From Candidatus Pantoea floridensis (GTDB lineage: Bacteria; Pseudomonadota; Gammaproteobacteria; Enterobacterales; Enterobacteriaceae): a stretch of DNA of 64,000 bases. Under the pieces are notes generated by a model that worked only from the letters and a program-made list of their open reading frames with translations, was not told the DNA's origin and did no database searches. This document shows, piece after piece, positions 1 through 9,190 of the stretch. Location: assembly GCF_900215435.1 (NCBI RefSeq), contig NZ_OCMY01000001.1, positions 1,674,001 to 1,738,000 on the forward strand, given 5' to 3'. Position 1 is the stretch's first letter, and the number at the start of each line of letters is the position of its first letter. Made by a program: the position numbers and the translations under genes.

Positions 1-2194
1 GGGTTTTCAAACCACAATCTGGGTTCACCCACAGACGCGCTTGCGGAATACTCTGCGCCGCTTTACGCAGCAGCTCTTCCATCCACTCCACGCTCGGTAC
101 GTTAGGCGAGTGAATGTCGTAGACGCCGGGACCGATTTCGTTGGGATAGGCGAACTCTTTAAAGGTATCCAGCAGATCCATATCTGAACGTGACGTTTCG
201 ATAGTGATGACATCCGCGTCCAACGCTGCGATTGAATCCATGATGTCGTTGAACTCGCAGTAACACATGTGGGTGTGAATCTGCGTGTTGTCTTGCGCTA
301 TTGCGGCATTCAGGCGGAAGGCGTCGACCGCCCAGGCCAGGTACGCTGCCCAATCGGATTGATGCAGCGGCAGGCCTTCACGCAGCGCGGGTTCATCAAT
401 CTGAATAATACCGATACCGGCTTTTTCCAAATCTTCCACTTCGTCACGCAGCGCCAGTGCAATCTGTTTGGCGATGGTTTCACGGGTCACATCTTCACGC
501 GGGAAAGACCAGCAGAGAATGGTCACCGGGCCGGTCAGCATGCCTTTAACCGGTTTGTCGGTCAGCGACTGCGCGTATTTTGCCCACTCAACGGTAATCG
601 CTTTAGGGCGGCTGACGTCGCCAATGATGATCGGCGGCTTAACGCAGCGTGAACCATAGCTCTGTACCCAACCATTTTGTGTAAATACGAAGCCGTCGAG
701 GTTTTCGCCGAAGTACTCGACCATGTCGTTACGTTCTGCTTCACCGTGTACCAGCACGTCAAGGCCCAAACGTTCCTGCTCAACAATCGCCTGTTTAATG
801 TGTTCGGCGATACCGGTGCGATAGTTAGCGCCGTCAATGTTACCTTTCTTAAAATCGAGGCGCAGACCGCGGATTTCAGTGGTTTGTGGGAATGAACCGA
901 TGGTGGTGGTCGGCCATGCAGGCAAGTTGAAGCGCTTGCGCTGTGCTTTGGCACGCTCGGTATAGCTGCTGGTGCGTTCTACATCTTTCGCCTGAATTTT
1001 TGCCAGACGCTCACCAACCGCGGCATTGTGCACGCGCGTTGAGTTGGCTCGAGCACGAATCGGCGCACTCCACGCCACCAGAGAGGCGGCATCGTTGTTA
1101 TTTAGCGCCTTACTCAGCAACGCCAGCTCCGTACACTTCTGCAATGCAAAGGCGAACCAGCTTTTCACCTCGTCGTCGAGACGCGTTTCCACGCTCAAAT
1201 CGATGGGGCTGTGCAGCAGCGAGCAAGATGAACCGATCCACAGCTGTTTACGCTGGCCAACCAGCGGCTGCAGGCGTTCAAACCAGCTGCTGAGATCCGC
1301 ACGCCAAACGTTACGGCCGTTGATCACGCCGACGGACAGCAGCCAAGTTGCGGGGATCTGCTGGTTCAACTGCTGGATGTCATCTTTACCGTGTACCAGA
1401 TCAACGTGCAGACCTTGCACCGGCAGCGCTTTAATTACGTCGAGGTTCTGACCGATGCTGTCAAAGTAAGTGGTTAGCAGCAGTTTGCATTCGCCCTGCA
1501 GCACGTCGTAAGCCGCTTTGAACGCATCGCGCCATGCTTGCGGCAGTTCCAGCGCCAGCGCAGGCTCATCGATCTGCACCCATTCGATACCGCGTTTTTT
1601 CAGTTCAGCCAATACCTGTTTGTAGACGGGCAGGATCTCTTTGAGCAGTGACAGACGATCGAACGGCTCGCCTTTCACTTTACCCAGCCACAGATAGGTA
1701 ACCGGGCCGAGCACCACCGGTTTAACGTTGTGGCCTAACGCTAGCGCTTCATCAACTTCATCGAGCAGCTGTGTCCAGGTCAGTTTGAACTGCTGGCCCT
1801 GGCTGAATTCTGGCACCATGTAGTGATAATTGGTGTTGAACCATTTGGTCATTTCGGCCGCCGCCGCCGGTTCGCCGCTAGGTGCGCGGCCACGCCCCAG
1901 GCGGAACAATGTATCCAAATCAACAGAACCATCTTTGTTCTGGTGGCGCGCTGGCACGTTACCCAGCAGCAGGCTGGTGGTCAGTACGTGATCGTACCAG
2001 GCAAAATCACCGACCGGCAGCAGATTCACGCCCGCGTCTTTCTGCTGTTGCCAATGACGGGCACGCAGTTCACGACCTACCGCCAGCAGCTCTTCCTGTG
2101 AGCTTTTTCCTGCCCAATAGCTCTCTTGTGCTTTTTTCAGTTCACGACGCAGACCGACGCGAGGAAAACCGAGTGTATGGTTCAGAATGGTCAT
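1..2194 (-). CDS. metE: MetE, cobalamin-independent methionine synthase (3' end cut by window edge)
   Basis: Transfers the methyl group of 5-methyltetrahydropteroyl-triglutamate to homocysteine, the last step of methionine synthesis, in the cytoplasm. The frame is open from ATG at 2192-2194 to the left edge and gives 731 residues; the E. coli protein has 753, so about 22 C-terminal residues are missing. The start reads [14 protein letters not shown] as in the family. The zinc ligands are visible: the HMC motif (His and Cys near 642-644), the Glu in ITIETSRSD, and the Cys in NPDCGLKT near 727. It is divergent from metR, its activator, and shares a 213 bp control region with MetJ boxes. There is no frameshift in the visible part. 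Confidence 0.97.
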   Translation of the reverse strand, partial: MTILNHTLGFPRVGLRRELKKAQESYWAGKSSQEELLAVGRELRARHWQQQKDAGVNLLPVGDFAWYDHVLTTSLLLGNVPARHQNKDGSVDLDTLFRLGRGRAPSGEPAAAAEMTKWFNTNYHYMVPEFSQGQQFKLTWTQLLDEVDEALALGHNVKPVVLGPVTYLWLGKVKGEPFDRLSLLKEILPVYKQVLAELKKRGIEWVQIDEPALALELPQAWRDAFKAAYDVLQGECKLLLTTYFDSIGQNLDVIKALPVQGLHVDLVHGKDDIQQLNQQIPATWLLSVGVINGRNVWRADLSSWFERLQPLVGQRKQLWIGSSCSLLHSPIDLSVETRLDDEVKSWFAFALQKCTELALLSKALNNNDAASLVAWSAPIRARANSTRVHNAAVGERLAKIQAKDVERTSSYTERAKAQRKRFNLPAWPTTTIGSFPQTTEIRGLRLDFKKGNIDGANYRTGIAEHIKQAIVEQERLGLDVLVHGEAERNDMVEYFGENLDGFVFTQNGWVQSYGSRCVKPPIIIGDVSRPKAITVEWAKYAQSLTDKPVKGMLTGPVTILCWSFPREDVTRETIAKQIALALRDEVEDLEKAGIGIIQIDEPALREGLPLHQSDWAAYLAWAVDAFRLNAAIAQDNTQIHTHMCYCEFNDIMDSIAALDADVITIETSRSDMDLLDTFKEFAYPNEIGPGVYDIHSPNVPSVEWMEELLRKAAQSIPQARLWVNPDCGLKT

Positions 2195-2311
2195 TTGATG
2201 TTCTCCAGATATTCTTTAGGTACAACCGATTTACGTTCATCCAGCGAAGGCAAATTCCCTTCGCCGAGCGGTGTGGCTGGACAAACGTAAAGTGGCCGCA
2301 GCGCTTACTTG

Positions 2312-2335
2312 AGATGTTTAGCCGTCCAGATGTTT
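2312..2335. promoter_or_regulatory. Three tandem MetJ operator boxes (met boxes) between metE and metR
   Basis: Three contiguous 8-mers, AGATGTTT, AGCCGTCC and AGATGTTT, each match the met-box consensus AGACGTCT at 6 of 8 positions. MetJ with S-adenosylmethionine binds tandem boxes cooperatively. They lie just upstream of the metR -10 element TATAAT at 2343-2348, over its -35 region, and also upstream of divergent metE. Position and tandem register are seen; repression of both genes is inferred from E. coli. Confidence 0.8.
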
Positions 2336-2342
2336 ACACCGC

Positions 2343-2348
2343 TATAAT
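2343..2348 (+). promoter_or_regulatory. metR promoter -10 element
   Basis: A perfect TATAAT lies 60 bp before the metR start. No good -35 hexamer is present; the expected place is covered by the met boxes, which fits MetR- and MetJ-modulated transcription. I could not find a convincing TGAA-N5-TTCA MetR palindrome in the intergenic region. Confidence 0.55.
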
Positions 2349-2407
2349 CTGCGGGTACTGTATGTTCCTCAAGCGCAATTTGTTCAATCTCGATGTGAAG
2401 GAATCTC

Positions 2408-3340
2408 ATGATCGAACTCAAACACCTGCGGACGCTGCAGGCGTTACGGAATACCGGCTCTTTAGCCGCCGCCGCCTCCCAACTTCATCAAACGCAATCA
2501 GCGTTATCTCACCAGTTCAGCGATCTGGAACAGCGCCTGGGCTTTCGTCTGTTTGTACGTAAAAGCCAGCCGCTACGCTTTACGCCGCAGGGAGAGATAT
2601 TGTTGCAGCTGGCCGAGCAGGTTTTGCCGCAGATTCAGCAGGCCCTGCAGGCATGCCATGAGCCGCATCAGGCCACGTTGCGTATCGCCATTGAGTGCCA
2701 CAGCTGTATTCAGTGGCTGACGCCCGCGTTAAATAATTTCCGCCAAAGCTGGCCGCAGGTGGTGATGGATTTCAAATCCGGCGTGACCTTTGATCCGCAA
2801 CCCGCACTGCAGCAGGGTGAGCTGGATGTGGTATTAACCTCAGATATTCTGCCGCGCAGCGGATTGTTCTACACGCCGATGTTTGATTTTGAAGTGCGTT
2901 TGGTAATGGCGCCGGATCATCCTTTGGCGCAGCTTGATCACATCTCTCCGGAAGATATGGCTGAAGAGGTGCTGATGATTTATCCGGTGCAGCGTCAACG
3001 TTTGGATGTCTGGCGGCATTTCCTGCAGCCGGCGGGCGTGAGTCCTGCGCTGAAGAGCGTGGATAATACATTGCTGCTGATTCAGATGGTGTCAGCGCGC
3101 ATGGGCATTGCCGCGCTGCCACATTGGGTGGTGGAGAATTTCGAGCATCAGGGATTGGTGGTGACCAGAACGCTGGGCGAGGGCCTGTGGAGTCGCCTGT
3201 ATGCTGCGGTACGTGAAGGCGAGCAGCGTCAGCCGGTGCTGGAAGCCTTTGTACGTTTTGCCCGTCAGCACGCCTGTGAACACTTACCTTTCGTGCGCGA
3301 TGCTGCGCGTCCTGGCGCATTACAAACCACCTCATCCTGA
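2408..3340 (+). CDS. metR: MetR, LysR-type transcriptional activator of methionine genes
   Basis: A DNA-binding regulator that uses homocysteine as co-effector and activates metE and other methionine genes in E. coli. The 310 residues start [18 protein letters not shown], a typical LysR helix-turn-helix in the first 60 residues, followed by the periplasmic-binding-like effector domain. E. coli MetR is 317 residues. AAGGA sits about 7 nt before the ATG. It is divergent from metE, the standard LysR arrangement. The protein lacks any odd insertion or truncation. Confidence 0.96.
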   Translation: MIELKHLRTLQALRNTGSLAAAASQLHQTQSALSHQFSDLEQRLGFRLFVRKSQPLRFTPQGEILLQLAEQVLPQIQQALQACHEPHQATLRIAIECHSCIQWLTPALNNFRQSWPQVVMDFKSGVTFDPQPALQQGELDVVLTSDILPRSGLFYTPMFDFEVRLVMAPDHPLAQLDHISPEDMAEEVLMIYPVQRQRLDVWRHFLQPAGVSPALKSVDNTLLLIQMVSARMGIAALPHWVVENFEHQGLVVTRTLGEGLWSRLYAAVREGEQRQPVLEAFVRFARQHACEHLPFVRDAARPGALQTTSS

Positions 3341-3433
3341 TGACGCGGGGCGGCGAATGTCGCCTGTGCTGTTATCCCTGCCTCGCCTGCTCTATAATGC
3401 GCCGCCTCAACCCGCGACCAAGAGAGTTTCACC

Positions 3434-3913
3434 ATGATGAGTAACGATGTTCTGCGCAGCGTGCGCTATATGCTGGATTTGAGCGATAGCAAAGTGGTGG
3501 AGATTTTTGCCTTAGCGGGAAGTGAAGTGCCGCTGGAAGATGTGCAGGCGTGGATGAAGAAGGATGACGATGCCGCGTTTCGCAAGCTGCCCGATGTGTT
3601 GATGGGTTACTTCCTCAACGGTCTGATTTTTTACCGTCGCGGTAAGAGTGAAGATGCGCCCGCACCGTCGATTGAGCGTCGCATGAACAATAATATTTTC
3701 ATGAAGAAGCTGCGTATCGCCTTTGCGCTGAAAACCACCGATATTCCGGATGTGCTGCTGAAAGCGAACTTCAAGATTTCGCAGGCTGAGGTGGGGGCCA
3801 TTTTCCGTAACCCGGATCATAAGAATTTCCGCGAGTGCGGCGACCAGATTCTGCGTAATTTCCTGAAGGGTTTGACGATGATTCATCGGCCGGGGCCAGT
3901 TAAGAAGGCGTAA
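3434..3913 (+). CDS. yehS: YehS-like DUF1456 protein
   Basis: A 159-residue protein built of two similar DUF1456 units: MMSNDVLRSVRYMLDL at the N-terminus, and a second half with NNNIFMKKLRIAF and the diagnostic DHKNFRECGDQ motif. It resembles E. coli YehS (156 residues) along its length. The function of the family is not established. In E. coli yehS is elsewhere; here it sits between metR and yigM, so it is an insertion relative to that order. It has its own AAGAGAG ribosome site and ends in a palindromic repeat (3916-3941). Cytoplasmic, no signal peptide. Confidence 0.9.
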   Translation: MMSNDVLRSVRYMLDLSDSKVVEIFALAGSEVPLEDVQAWMKKDDDAAFRKLPDVLMGYFLNGLIFYRRGKSEDAPAPSIERRMNNNIFMKKLRIAFALKTTDIPDVLLKANFKISQAEVGAIFRNPDHKNFRECGDQILRNFLKGLTMIHRPGPVKKA

Positions 3914-3915
3914 AT

Positions 3916-3941
3916 GGGTCGCCAAAAATGGCGACCCTACG
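3916..3941. repeat. Single palindromic repeat unit, GTCGCC type
   Basis: GGGTCGCCA and TGGCGACCC (9 bp arms, 4 nt loop) are followed by the conserved tail CTACG. It lies between the convergent yehS and yigM genes. It is a half-unit of the composite palindromes seen at 15246, 48377, 54927 and 61604. Confidence 0.8.
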
Positions 3942-3963
3942 ACACAGCGCTGAGATTTTGACT

Positions 3964-4833
3964 CTATGCGCTGCTTTTGGAACTCCTGCCCAACACCCAG
4001 CGTTTATGCACATAAAGTGATGCGAAGATCACTGCGGCACCGGCGAGAAAGCTCGGCCAGTGCGGTTTTTCCTGCCAGATCGCCAGATTCACCAGTAAGC
4101 CCGCTGGCACATGCATATTGTTCATAATGCCCAAGGTGCCCGCATCCACCTGCGTGGCGCCGTAGTTCCACATGAAGTAGCCCAAACCTGAAGCCACAAC
4201 GCCCAACCATACCAGAATGCCCCACTGCAGCGACGTTGTAGGCAGTTTGTTGGGATTGCCCCACAGGCTCCAGGCAATGACGGCGATGATCACCGCACCG
4301 AGATAGAACCATGAAAACGCGGTGTGCTGCGGCATTGGGCGGGTTTCCTGCAGGCGCTTGTAGCCGACCATGCCAATGGCGAAGCAGATATTCGCCGCCT
4401 GCACCAGCAGCAAGCCAAACCAGAAATGGTCGCTCACTTTGTCATAACGAATAATCGCCGCCCCAATCACAGCCAGCATAGCGCTGAAGGCGTAGCCGAT
4501 ACGCAGCGGACGCCGACTGAGTAAATCGTAGATCAGCGTGACATACAGCGGCGTCATCACGGTAAACAGCAGGAACTCGGTCACGCTCAGATACAAGTAA
4601 GCTTCAAAGCTCAGCAAGTACATGATGCCGAGCTGCAGCATGCCCACCAGCATATACAGCAGGATGGTAGAGGCACGATAGCCGCGCCAGCGCAGGAAAG
4701 GCAAAAAGACGATAGCGGCAAGCGCTAAACGCATCAGCACAGAGAACCAGGAATCCACCTGACCCGCCAAATATTCCCCGATTAAACTGAAGGAAAAAGC
4801 CCACAGAATGGTGGTAACGATCAGTAACAGCAC
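3964..4833 (-). CDS. yigM: YigM/BioP biotin transporter, DMT (EamA) superfamily
   Basis: An inner-membrane protein of 289 residues with about ten hydrophobic segments. It matches E. coli YigM, the biotin uptake protein, strongly, including ETRPMPQH and GIMNNMHVPAGLLVNLA. The start is GTG at 4831-4833, chosen because the protein then begins LLLIVTTILWAFSFS at the same place as E. coli MALLIITTILW; a GGGA element lies about 9 nt upstream. It keeps its E. coli neighbour metR, but yehS now separates them and glpT separates it from yigL. Upstream lie BirA-type half-sites that fit control by biotin. Confidence 0.9.
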   Translation of the reverse strand: MLLLIVTTILWAFSFSLIGEYLAGQVDSWFSVLMRLALAAIVFLPFLRWRGYRASTILLYMLVGMLQLGIMYLLSFEAYLYLSVTEFLLFTVMTPLYVTLIYDLLSRRPLRIGYAFSAMLAVIGAAIIRYDKVSDHFWFGLLLVQAANICFAIGMVGYKRLQETRPMPQHTAFSWFYLGAVIIAVIAWSLWGNPNKLPTTSLQWGILVWLGVVASGLGYFMWNYGATQVDAGTLGIMNNMHVPAGLLVNLAIWQEKPHWPSFLAGAAVIFASLYVHKRWVLGRSSKSSA

Positions 4834-4864
4834 GGTAACGATCCCAAAATAAACAGTGGCGCTA

Positions 4865-4909
4865 GTGTAAACAAACTGTCGCGATCGGGCTGAATTATCT
4901 GGTTTACAA
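4865..4909 (-). promoter_or_regulatory. BirA-like operator half-sites over the yigM promoter
   Basis: A perfect half-site GGTTTACAA (4901-4909) faces a 7/9 half-site GTGTAAACA (4865-4873). The BirA operator of enterobacteria is TTGTAAACC-N15/16-GGTTTACAA; here the spacer is 27 bp, close to one helical turn longer. A -10 hexamer GATAAT on the minus strand (4894-4899) lies between the half-sites. The half-sites are seen; binding by BirA is inferred. Confidence 0.5.
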
Positions 4910-5026
4910 TAGCGTAAAATACCACCAATTAATCGTTATCGCTTCGCTTTATAACCCCAGTAAAATGCGCGAAATACAACATTTCCTGGTTTTTATCGCT
5001 CTTCATCGTCATCAAACTGTAACAAA

Positions 5027-5042
5027 TGTGTCACATATCACA
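5027..5042. promoter_or_regulatory. CRP site and class II promoter of glpT
   Basis: TGTGT-N6-TCACA matches the CRP consensus TGTGA-N6-TCACA at 9 of 10 fixed positions. If centred at -41.5, the -10 falls on TATCCT at 5064-5069 and transcription would start near 5076, giving a leader of about 97 nt. This is a class II geometry, as expected for a catabolite-controlled glp gene. I did not find a clear GlpR operator. Confidence 0.6.
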
Positions 5043-5172
5043 GTAACCGTACGTGACCATCACTATCCTTTGCGCGAAATGGAAACATCGCCTTTCCGTT
5101 TATAACCTTTGCTGCATTTGCCCCAACCTGCTGGGAATTCATAACGATATCGCGCCCTGGAGGGCCACACTC

Positions 5173-6513
5173 ATGTTGAGTATCTTCAAACCTGCATCGC
5201 ATCGGCCACAGGTGGCGGATGATCGTGTCGATCCGCTCTATCGTCGTCTGCGCTGGCAAATTTTCCTGGGAATATTTTTTGGCTATGCCGCCTACTATCT
5301 CGTGCGTAAGAACTTTGCGCTGGCGATACCTTATCTGGTTGAACAAGGTTTCTCGCGAGGCGATCTCGGATTTGCGCTGTCGGGAATTTCTATCGCTTAC
5401 GGCTTCTCGAAATTCATTATGGGATCAGTGTCGGACCGCTCGAATCCGCGCGTGTTTTTACCCGCTGGATTGATCCTCGCTGCAGCGGTAATGCTGTTTA
5501 TGGGCTTCGTACCGTGGGCGACATCAAGCATCATGGTGATGTTTGTGCTGCTATTCCTGTGCGGCTGGTTCCAGGGCATGGGCTGGCCACCGTGTGGACG
5601 CACCATGGTGCACTGGTGGTCGCAGAAGGAGCGCGGCGGCATTGTGTCGATATGGAACTGTGCGCATAACGTTGGCGGCGGCATTCCACCGCTGCTGTTC
5701 CTTTTGGGTATGGCGTGGTTCAACGACTGGAAAGCGGCGCTGTATATGCCCGCGTTTTGCGCGATTATCATCGCTTTCATCGCCTTTGCGCTCATGCGCG
5801 ACACGCCGCAGTCCTGCGGTCTACCGCCGATTGAAGCCTGGAAGAACGATTACCCGCCTGATTACAACGAGAACCACGAGCAGGAGCTGACGGCAAAGCA
5901 GATTTTTATGCAGTACGTTTTGCCCAATAAGCTGCTGTGGTATATCGCGCTGGCAAACGTGTTTGTTTACCTGCTGCGCTACGGCATTCTCGACTGGTCG
6001 CCAACCTACCTGAAAGAAGTAAAACACTTCACACTGGATAAGTCCTCCTGGGCTTACTTCTTCTATGAATATGCTGGTATTCCTGGCACGCTATTGTGCG
6101 GCTGGATGTCAGATAAAGTCTTTAAAGGCAACCGTGGCGCCACCGGCGTGTTCTTTATGACGCTGGTGACCATTGCCACCGTGGTGTACTGGCTGAACCC
6201 GCCCGGCAATCCAGGCATCGATATGCTGTGCATGATTGTGATCGGCTTCCTGATTTACGGTCCGGTGATGTTGATTGGCTTGCACGCGCTGGAGCTGGCT
6301 CCGAAAAAAGCGGCGGGAACCGCGGCGGGCTTTACCGGGCTGTTTGGCTATCTTGGCGGATCGGTCGCGGCGAGTGCCATTGTCGGCTACACCGTAGATT
6401 ACTTCGGCTGGGATGGCGGCTTCATCGTGATGATTGGCGGATCGGTGCTGGCGGTGATTCTGCTGCTGCTCACCATGATGAGCGAACATAAGCACAAGAA
6501 ACAGTTGGTATAA
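5173..6513 (+). CDS. glpT: GlpT, glycerol-3-phosphate/phosphate antiporter
   Basis: A major facilitator superfamily exchanger that takes up sn-glycerol-3-phosphate against phosphate across the inner membrane. The 446 residues have twelve membrane segments and near identity to E. coli GlpT (452 residues). The substrate-binding arginine of the first helix is Arg45 (YYLVRKNF). The start MLSIFKPA at 5173 follows GGAGGG and equals the E. coli start; an in-frame GTG at 5053 would add 40 unconserved residues. In E. coli glpT is followed by glpQ; here a strong terminator follows at once and no glpQ is present. It is inserted between yigM and yigL. Confidence 0.97.
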   Translation: MLSIFKPASHRPQVADDRVDPLYRRLRWQIFLGIFFGYAAYYLVRKNFALAIPYLVEQGFSRGDLGFALSGISIAYGFSKFIMGSVSDRSNPRVFLPAGLILAAAVMLFMGFVPWATSSIMVMFVLLFLCGWFQGMGWPPCGRTMVHWWSQKERGGIVSIWNCAHNVGGGIPPLLFLLGMAWFNDWKAALYMPAFCAIIIAFIAFALMRDTPQSCGLPPIEAWKNDYPPDYNENHEQELTAKQIFMQYVLPNKLLWYIALANVFVYLLRYGILDWSPTYLKEVKHFTLDKSSWAYFFYEYAGIPGTLLCGWMSDKVFKGNRGATGVFFMTLVTIATVVYWLNPPGNPGIDMLCMIVIGFLIYGPVMLIGLHALELAPKKAAGTAAGFTGLFGYLGGSVAASAIVGYTVDYFGWDGGFIVMIGGSVLAVILLLLTMMSEHKHKKQLV

Positions 6514-6519
6514 CCAGAG

Positions 6520-6548
6520 CGGGCCGGCAATCACCGGCCCGTTTTTTT
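6520..6548 (+). terminator. Rho-independent terminator of glpT
   Basis: An 8 bp GC-rich stem, CGGGCCGG and CCGGCCCG, with a 6 nt loop is followed by seven T. It starts 7 nt after the glpT stop codon, making glpT monocistronic. The T run touches the end of convergent yigL. Confidence 0.92.
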
Positions 6549-7347
6549 AGGCGAGGAACAGCTTACGCAAGGTGTGCGGCACCGCATCTTCCGCGTTGCT
6601 GCCAATCACTTCCAGCGTTGGCAAGGTGTCTTTCAGGCGCTGCTGTGCATTACGCATGATGCAGCCTTTACCTGACATGCTGAGCATCTCCACATCATTC
6701 ATGCCGTCGCCAAAGGCGATGCACTCTTTCAGCGAGTAACCCAACTGTTTGGAGACGGCTTCCAGCGCGTGGCCTTTGGAAACGCCACCCGCCATCACTT
6801 CCAGACAGGTCGGCAGCGAGAAGCTGACGTTCACGCGATCGCCCCAGCGTGCTTCTATCGCCTGTTCCATCGGAACCAAACGCTCAGGATCATCGCAGGT
6901 AAAGAATACTTTGCTGATCCCGTCGGTTGGCAGCATACCCGGCTGATAAACCTGATAGTTGAATACCGATTCGCGGAAATAGTCCTGTTCGTCCGGACGA
7001 TGGCGACTCATGAACCATTCGTCGTCACGATAGACGTGCGTCAGAATATGCTCATCGTGATACTGCAGGCCGTACAAATCGCTGGCAATATCGGCGTCGA
7101 GATTGTGGCTAAACACCAGTTCGCCATCAGCGTTGTGCACGCGCGCGCCGTTAGAGGTGATCATGTAAGCCGGAATGCCGAGCTTATCGCGCATTTGTCC
7201 CACATCGATATAGTGACGGCCGGTAGCAAAAACAAAGTGGATGTCACGCGCCACCAGTTCCTGCAGCGTGGTGCGCGCGAACGGAGTTAAACGGTGTTCC
7301 GGAGAGAGCAGCGTGCCATCCAGGTCGGATGCGACGATGTGATACAT
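6547..7347 (-). CDS. yigL: YigL, HAD-family sugar/pyridoxal phosphate phosphatase
   Basis: A cytoplasmic HAD phosphatase of the Cof subfamily, 266 residues, the same length as E. coli YigL, which dephosphorylates sugar phosphates and pyridoxal 5'-phosphate. HAD motif I is SDLDGTLLS at residues 7-15, motif II is in FVFATGR, the lysine motif is in GGVSKGHAL, and motif IV is FGDGMNDVEML. In E. coli yigL is the target whose mRNA is stabilised by the SgrS small RNA during sugar-phosphate stress. It lies 37 bp downstream of pldB on the same strand, probably one transcript as in E. coli. Confidence 0.95.
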   Translation of the reverse strand: MYHIVASDLDGTLLSPEHRLTPFARTTLQELVARDIHFVFATGRHYIDVGQMRDKLGIPAYMITSNGARVHNADGELVFSHNLDADIASDLYGLQYHDEHILTHVYRDDEWFMSRHRPDEQDYFRESVFNYQVYQPGMLPTDGISKVFFTCDDPERLVPMEQAIEARWGDRVNVSFSLPTCLEVMAGGVSKGHALEAVSKQLGYSLKECIAFGDGMNDVEMLSMSGKGCIMRNAQQRLKDTLPTLEVIGSNAEDAVPHTLRKLFLA

Positions 7348-7384
7348 GTAAACCTCGGGTATTGATATCGGTAATTAATATTTG

Positions 7385-8377
7385 TTAAGCGTGATGTTCG
7401 AAGAAATCCACCACCGCATTTAGCGCTTCAGCACGCATCGCATCTTTTTCGAACAAGATCTCATGGCGTGCGCCTTTGATGACATAGGGCGCGTTGCCGG
7501 CACAGGGATGCCCTGCTTTGGCCATCTCCGCACAAAAGAGATCCTGTGAGCGGTTATCCACCACATCATCTTCGCTGGCCTGCAGCAGCAGGGTTGGCGT
7601 GGTGATTTTCTCGATCTGACTAAAAATGTTACGTCCAGCCTGTACGCCTTCACGCACCCAATGATAGGTGGGGCCGCCGACGCGAATCGCCGGATCGTCG
7701 GCGTAAAATCGCAGGTTGCGCCGGTAGCGCTCACGGCTGTGCGTCAGGCGGTTGATGCCAAACGGACTGGCGCGCCAGCGTCCGGTTCCCAGCGCATAAC
7801 CTTCGCGCAGCGCGGGGAGTTTTTCCGTCCAGTCGAGAATACGGTGCGCCATCCAGTCAGGCAGCGGCAGCACAATGCCAAACATCGGCGCGGAAAATAC
7901 GGCAGCATGGAACGCCTGCGGCTGGCGCGCCAGAAACAGCGCTAAAATCGCACCGCCCATGGAGTGCGCCAGCACATAGCGCTGTTGATAGTGGTTGCTG
8001 ACAATTTCTTTCAGATAGAGCGTTTCCAAATCGTCAACGTAGTGGCTAAATTCCACCACATGTCCACGATGTGAATCTTCCAGCAGACGTTCGGAACGTC
8101 CCTGACCGCGATGGTCGAGAATCACCACATCGTAGCCGCAGTGGAACAGGTCATAGGCCAGTTCAGGGTATTTGATATAGCTTTCAATGCGGCCAGGCAC
8201 GACCAGAATGACACGACGATGTTGCGGTGAGGTGAAACGAACATAGCGGATTTTCAGGTTACCCACGCCGGTAAACTCACACTCCTCACGGCGACGCCAG
8301 AAGTCGAGCAGCGGACCGGTGGCAAAGGCTGCAAAGCCTCGCTCACGCCCGAGCCAACTCTGTTTATGATGCTGCAT
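7385..8377 (-). CDS. pldB: PldB, lysophospholipase L2
   Basis: An alpha/beta hydrolase fold enzyme that removes the remaining acyl chain from lysophospholipids at the inner membrane. The nucleophile elbow is AHSMGG, and the family motifs DHRGQGRS, ADDPAIRVGGPTYHWV and GARHEILFEKD are present, the last with the catalytic His. The start is placed at ATG 8375-8377 (MQHHKQSW), giving 330 residues (340 in E. coli). A very strong GGGGGGA ribosome site precedes it. The frame stays open to 8482, but that longer form would overlap divergent rhtB and lacks homology. Forms an operon with yigL. Confidence 0.93.
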   Translation of the reverse strand: MQHHKQSWLGRERGFAAFATGPLLDFWRRREECEFTGVGNLKIRYVRFTSPQHRRVILVVPGRIESYIKYPELAYDLFHCGYDVVILDHRGQGRSERLLEDSHRGHVVEFSHYVDDLETLYLKEIVSNHYQQRYVLAHSMGGAILALFLARQPQAFHAAVFSAPMFGIVLPLPDWMAHRILDWTEKLPALREGYALGTGRWRASPFGINRLTHSRERYRRNLRFYADDPAIRVGGPTYHWVREGVQAGRNIFSQIEKITTPTLLLQASEDDVVDNRSQDLFCAEMAKAGHPCAGNAPYVIKGARHEILFEKDAMRAEALNAVVDFFEHHA

Positions 8378-8482
8378 CCGTCCCCCCTGAAAAAAACGTG
8401 AATGGCGCACCTGAGCTGCATAGCGTGCCGCGATTTTCTGTCGTATTGTGTCACACTTCGCTAACTTCAGGGAATGTCGCAC

Positions 8483-9106
8483 ATGACCATTGAATGGTGG
8501 TTAACCTACCTGCTGACCACAACCATCCTTAGCCTTTCACCCGGTTCCGGCGCGATTAACACCATGAGCACCGGCATCAGCCATGGCTATCGCGGCGCGG
8601 TGGCATCGATTACCGGCTTGCAGCTTGGCCTGGCCATTCATATCGTGCTGGTCGGTGCCGGATTAGGGGCGCTGTTCTCGCAATCACTGCTGGCCTTTGA
8701 AGTGCTGAAGTGGGCCGGTGCAGCCTATCTGGTGTGGTTGGGCATTCAGCAGTGGCGTTCCGCTGGCGGTATCGATCTTGATGCCGTAGCCAAAGCGATG
8801 CCGCGGCGTCGCCTGTTTAAACGTGCGGTGCTGGTGAATCTCACCAACCCGAAGAGCATCGTGTTTCTTGCCGCACTGTTCCCGCAGTTTATTCAGCCGC
8901 ACCAGCCGCAGTTGATGCAATATCTGGTGCTCGGCGTCACCACCATCGTGGTCGATATCATCGTGATGATTGGTTATGCCACGCTGGCAACGCGCATTGC
9001 AGGCTGGATTAAAGGACCGCAGCAGATGAAGCTACTGAACCGCACCTTTGGTGGCTTATTTATGGCGGTAGGCGCGCTGTTAGCCAGCGCCCGCAGAATG
9101 GCTTAA
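8483..9106 (+). CDS. rhtB: RhtB, homoserine/homoserine lactone exporter
   Basis: A LysE/RhtB-family exporter of homoserine and homoserine lactone in the inner membrane, 207 residues with about six membrane segments. [13 protein letters not shown] is the family's N-terminal signature. The start MTIEWW at 8483 is preferred over an ATG nine bases earlier, because AGGGA at 8469-8473 is correctly spaced only for 8483 and E. coli RhtB begins MTLEWW. Divergent from pldB and convergent with its paralogue rhtC, as in E. coli. Confidence 0.95.
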   Translation: MTIEWWLTYLLTTTILSLSPGSGAINTMSTGISHGYRGAVASITGLQLGLAIHIVLVGAGLGALFSQSLLAFEVLKWAGAAYLVWLGIQQWRSAGGIDLDAVAKAMPRRRLFKRAVLVNLTNPKSIVFLAALFPQFIQPHQPQLMQYLVLGVTTIVVDIIVMIGYATLATRIAGWIKGPQQMKLLNRTFGGLFMAVGALLASARRMA

Positions 9107-9121
9107 AATTTTGTACTTAAT

Positions 9122-9180
9122 CGTAGCGGCGCGATTTATCGCGCGCAGTTGAAAGACGCGCAATAAATTGCGCCGCTACG
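9122..9180. repeat. Palindromic repeat pair, GCGGCGC type, between rhtB and rhtC
   Basis: Two 23-base arms, starting CGTAGCGGCGC and ending GCGCCGCTACG, are inverted around 13 bases with two mismatches. Each arm is itself a small hairpin. The CGTAG heads face outwards, opposite to the composites at 15246, 48377, 54927 and 61604. It sits between the 3' ends of two convergent genes and could act as a bidirectional 3' structure. Confidence 0.8.
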
Positions 9181-9190
9181 GATCGAGATT

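Noticed and set aside
2195..2407. MetR palindrome TGAA-N5-TTCA between metE and metR
   Set aside because: Only half matches such as TGAACAAATTG are visible, not a convincing full site.
8378..8482. Longer pldB frame reaching into rhtB
   Set aside because: The added 35 residues have no homology, and a much stronger ribosome site sits before the inner ATG at 8377.
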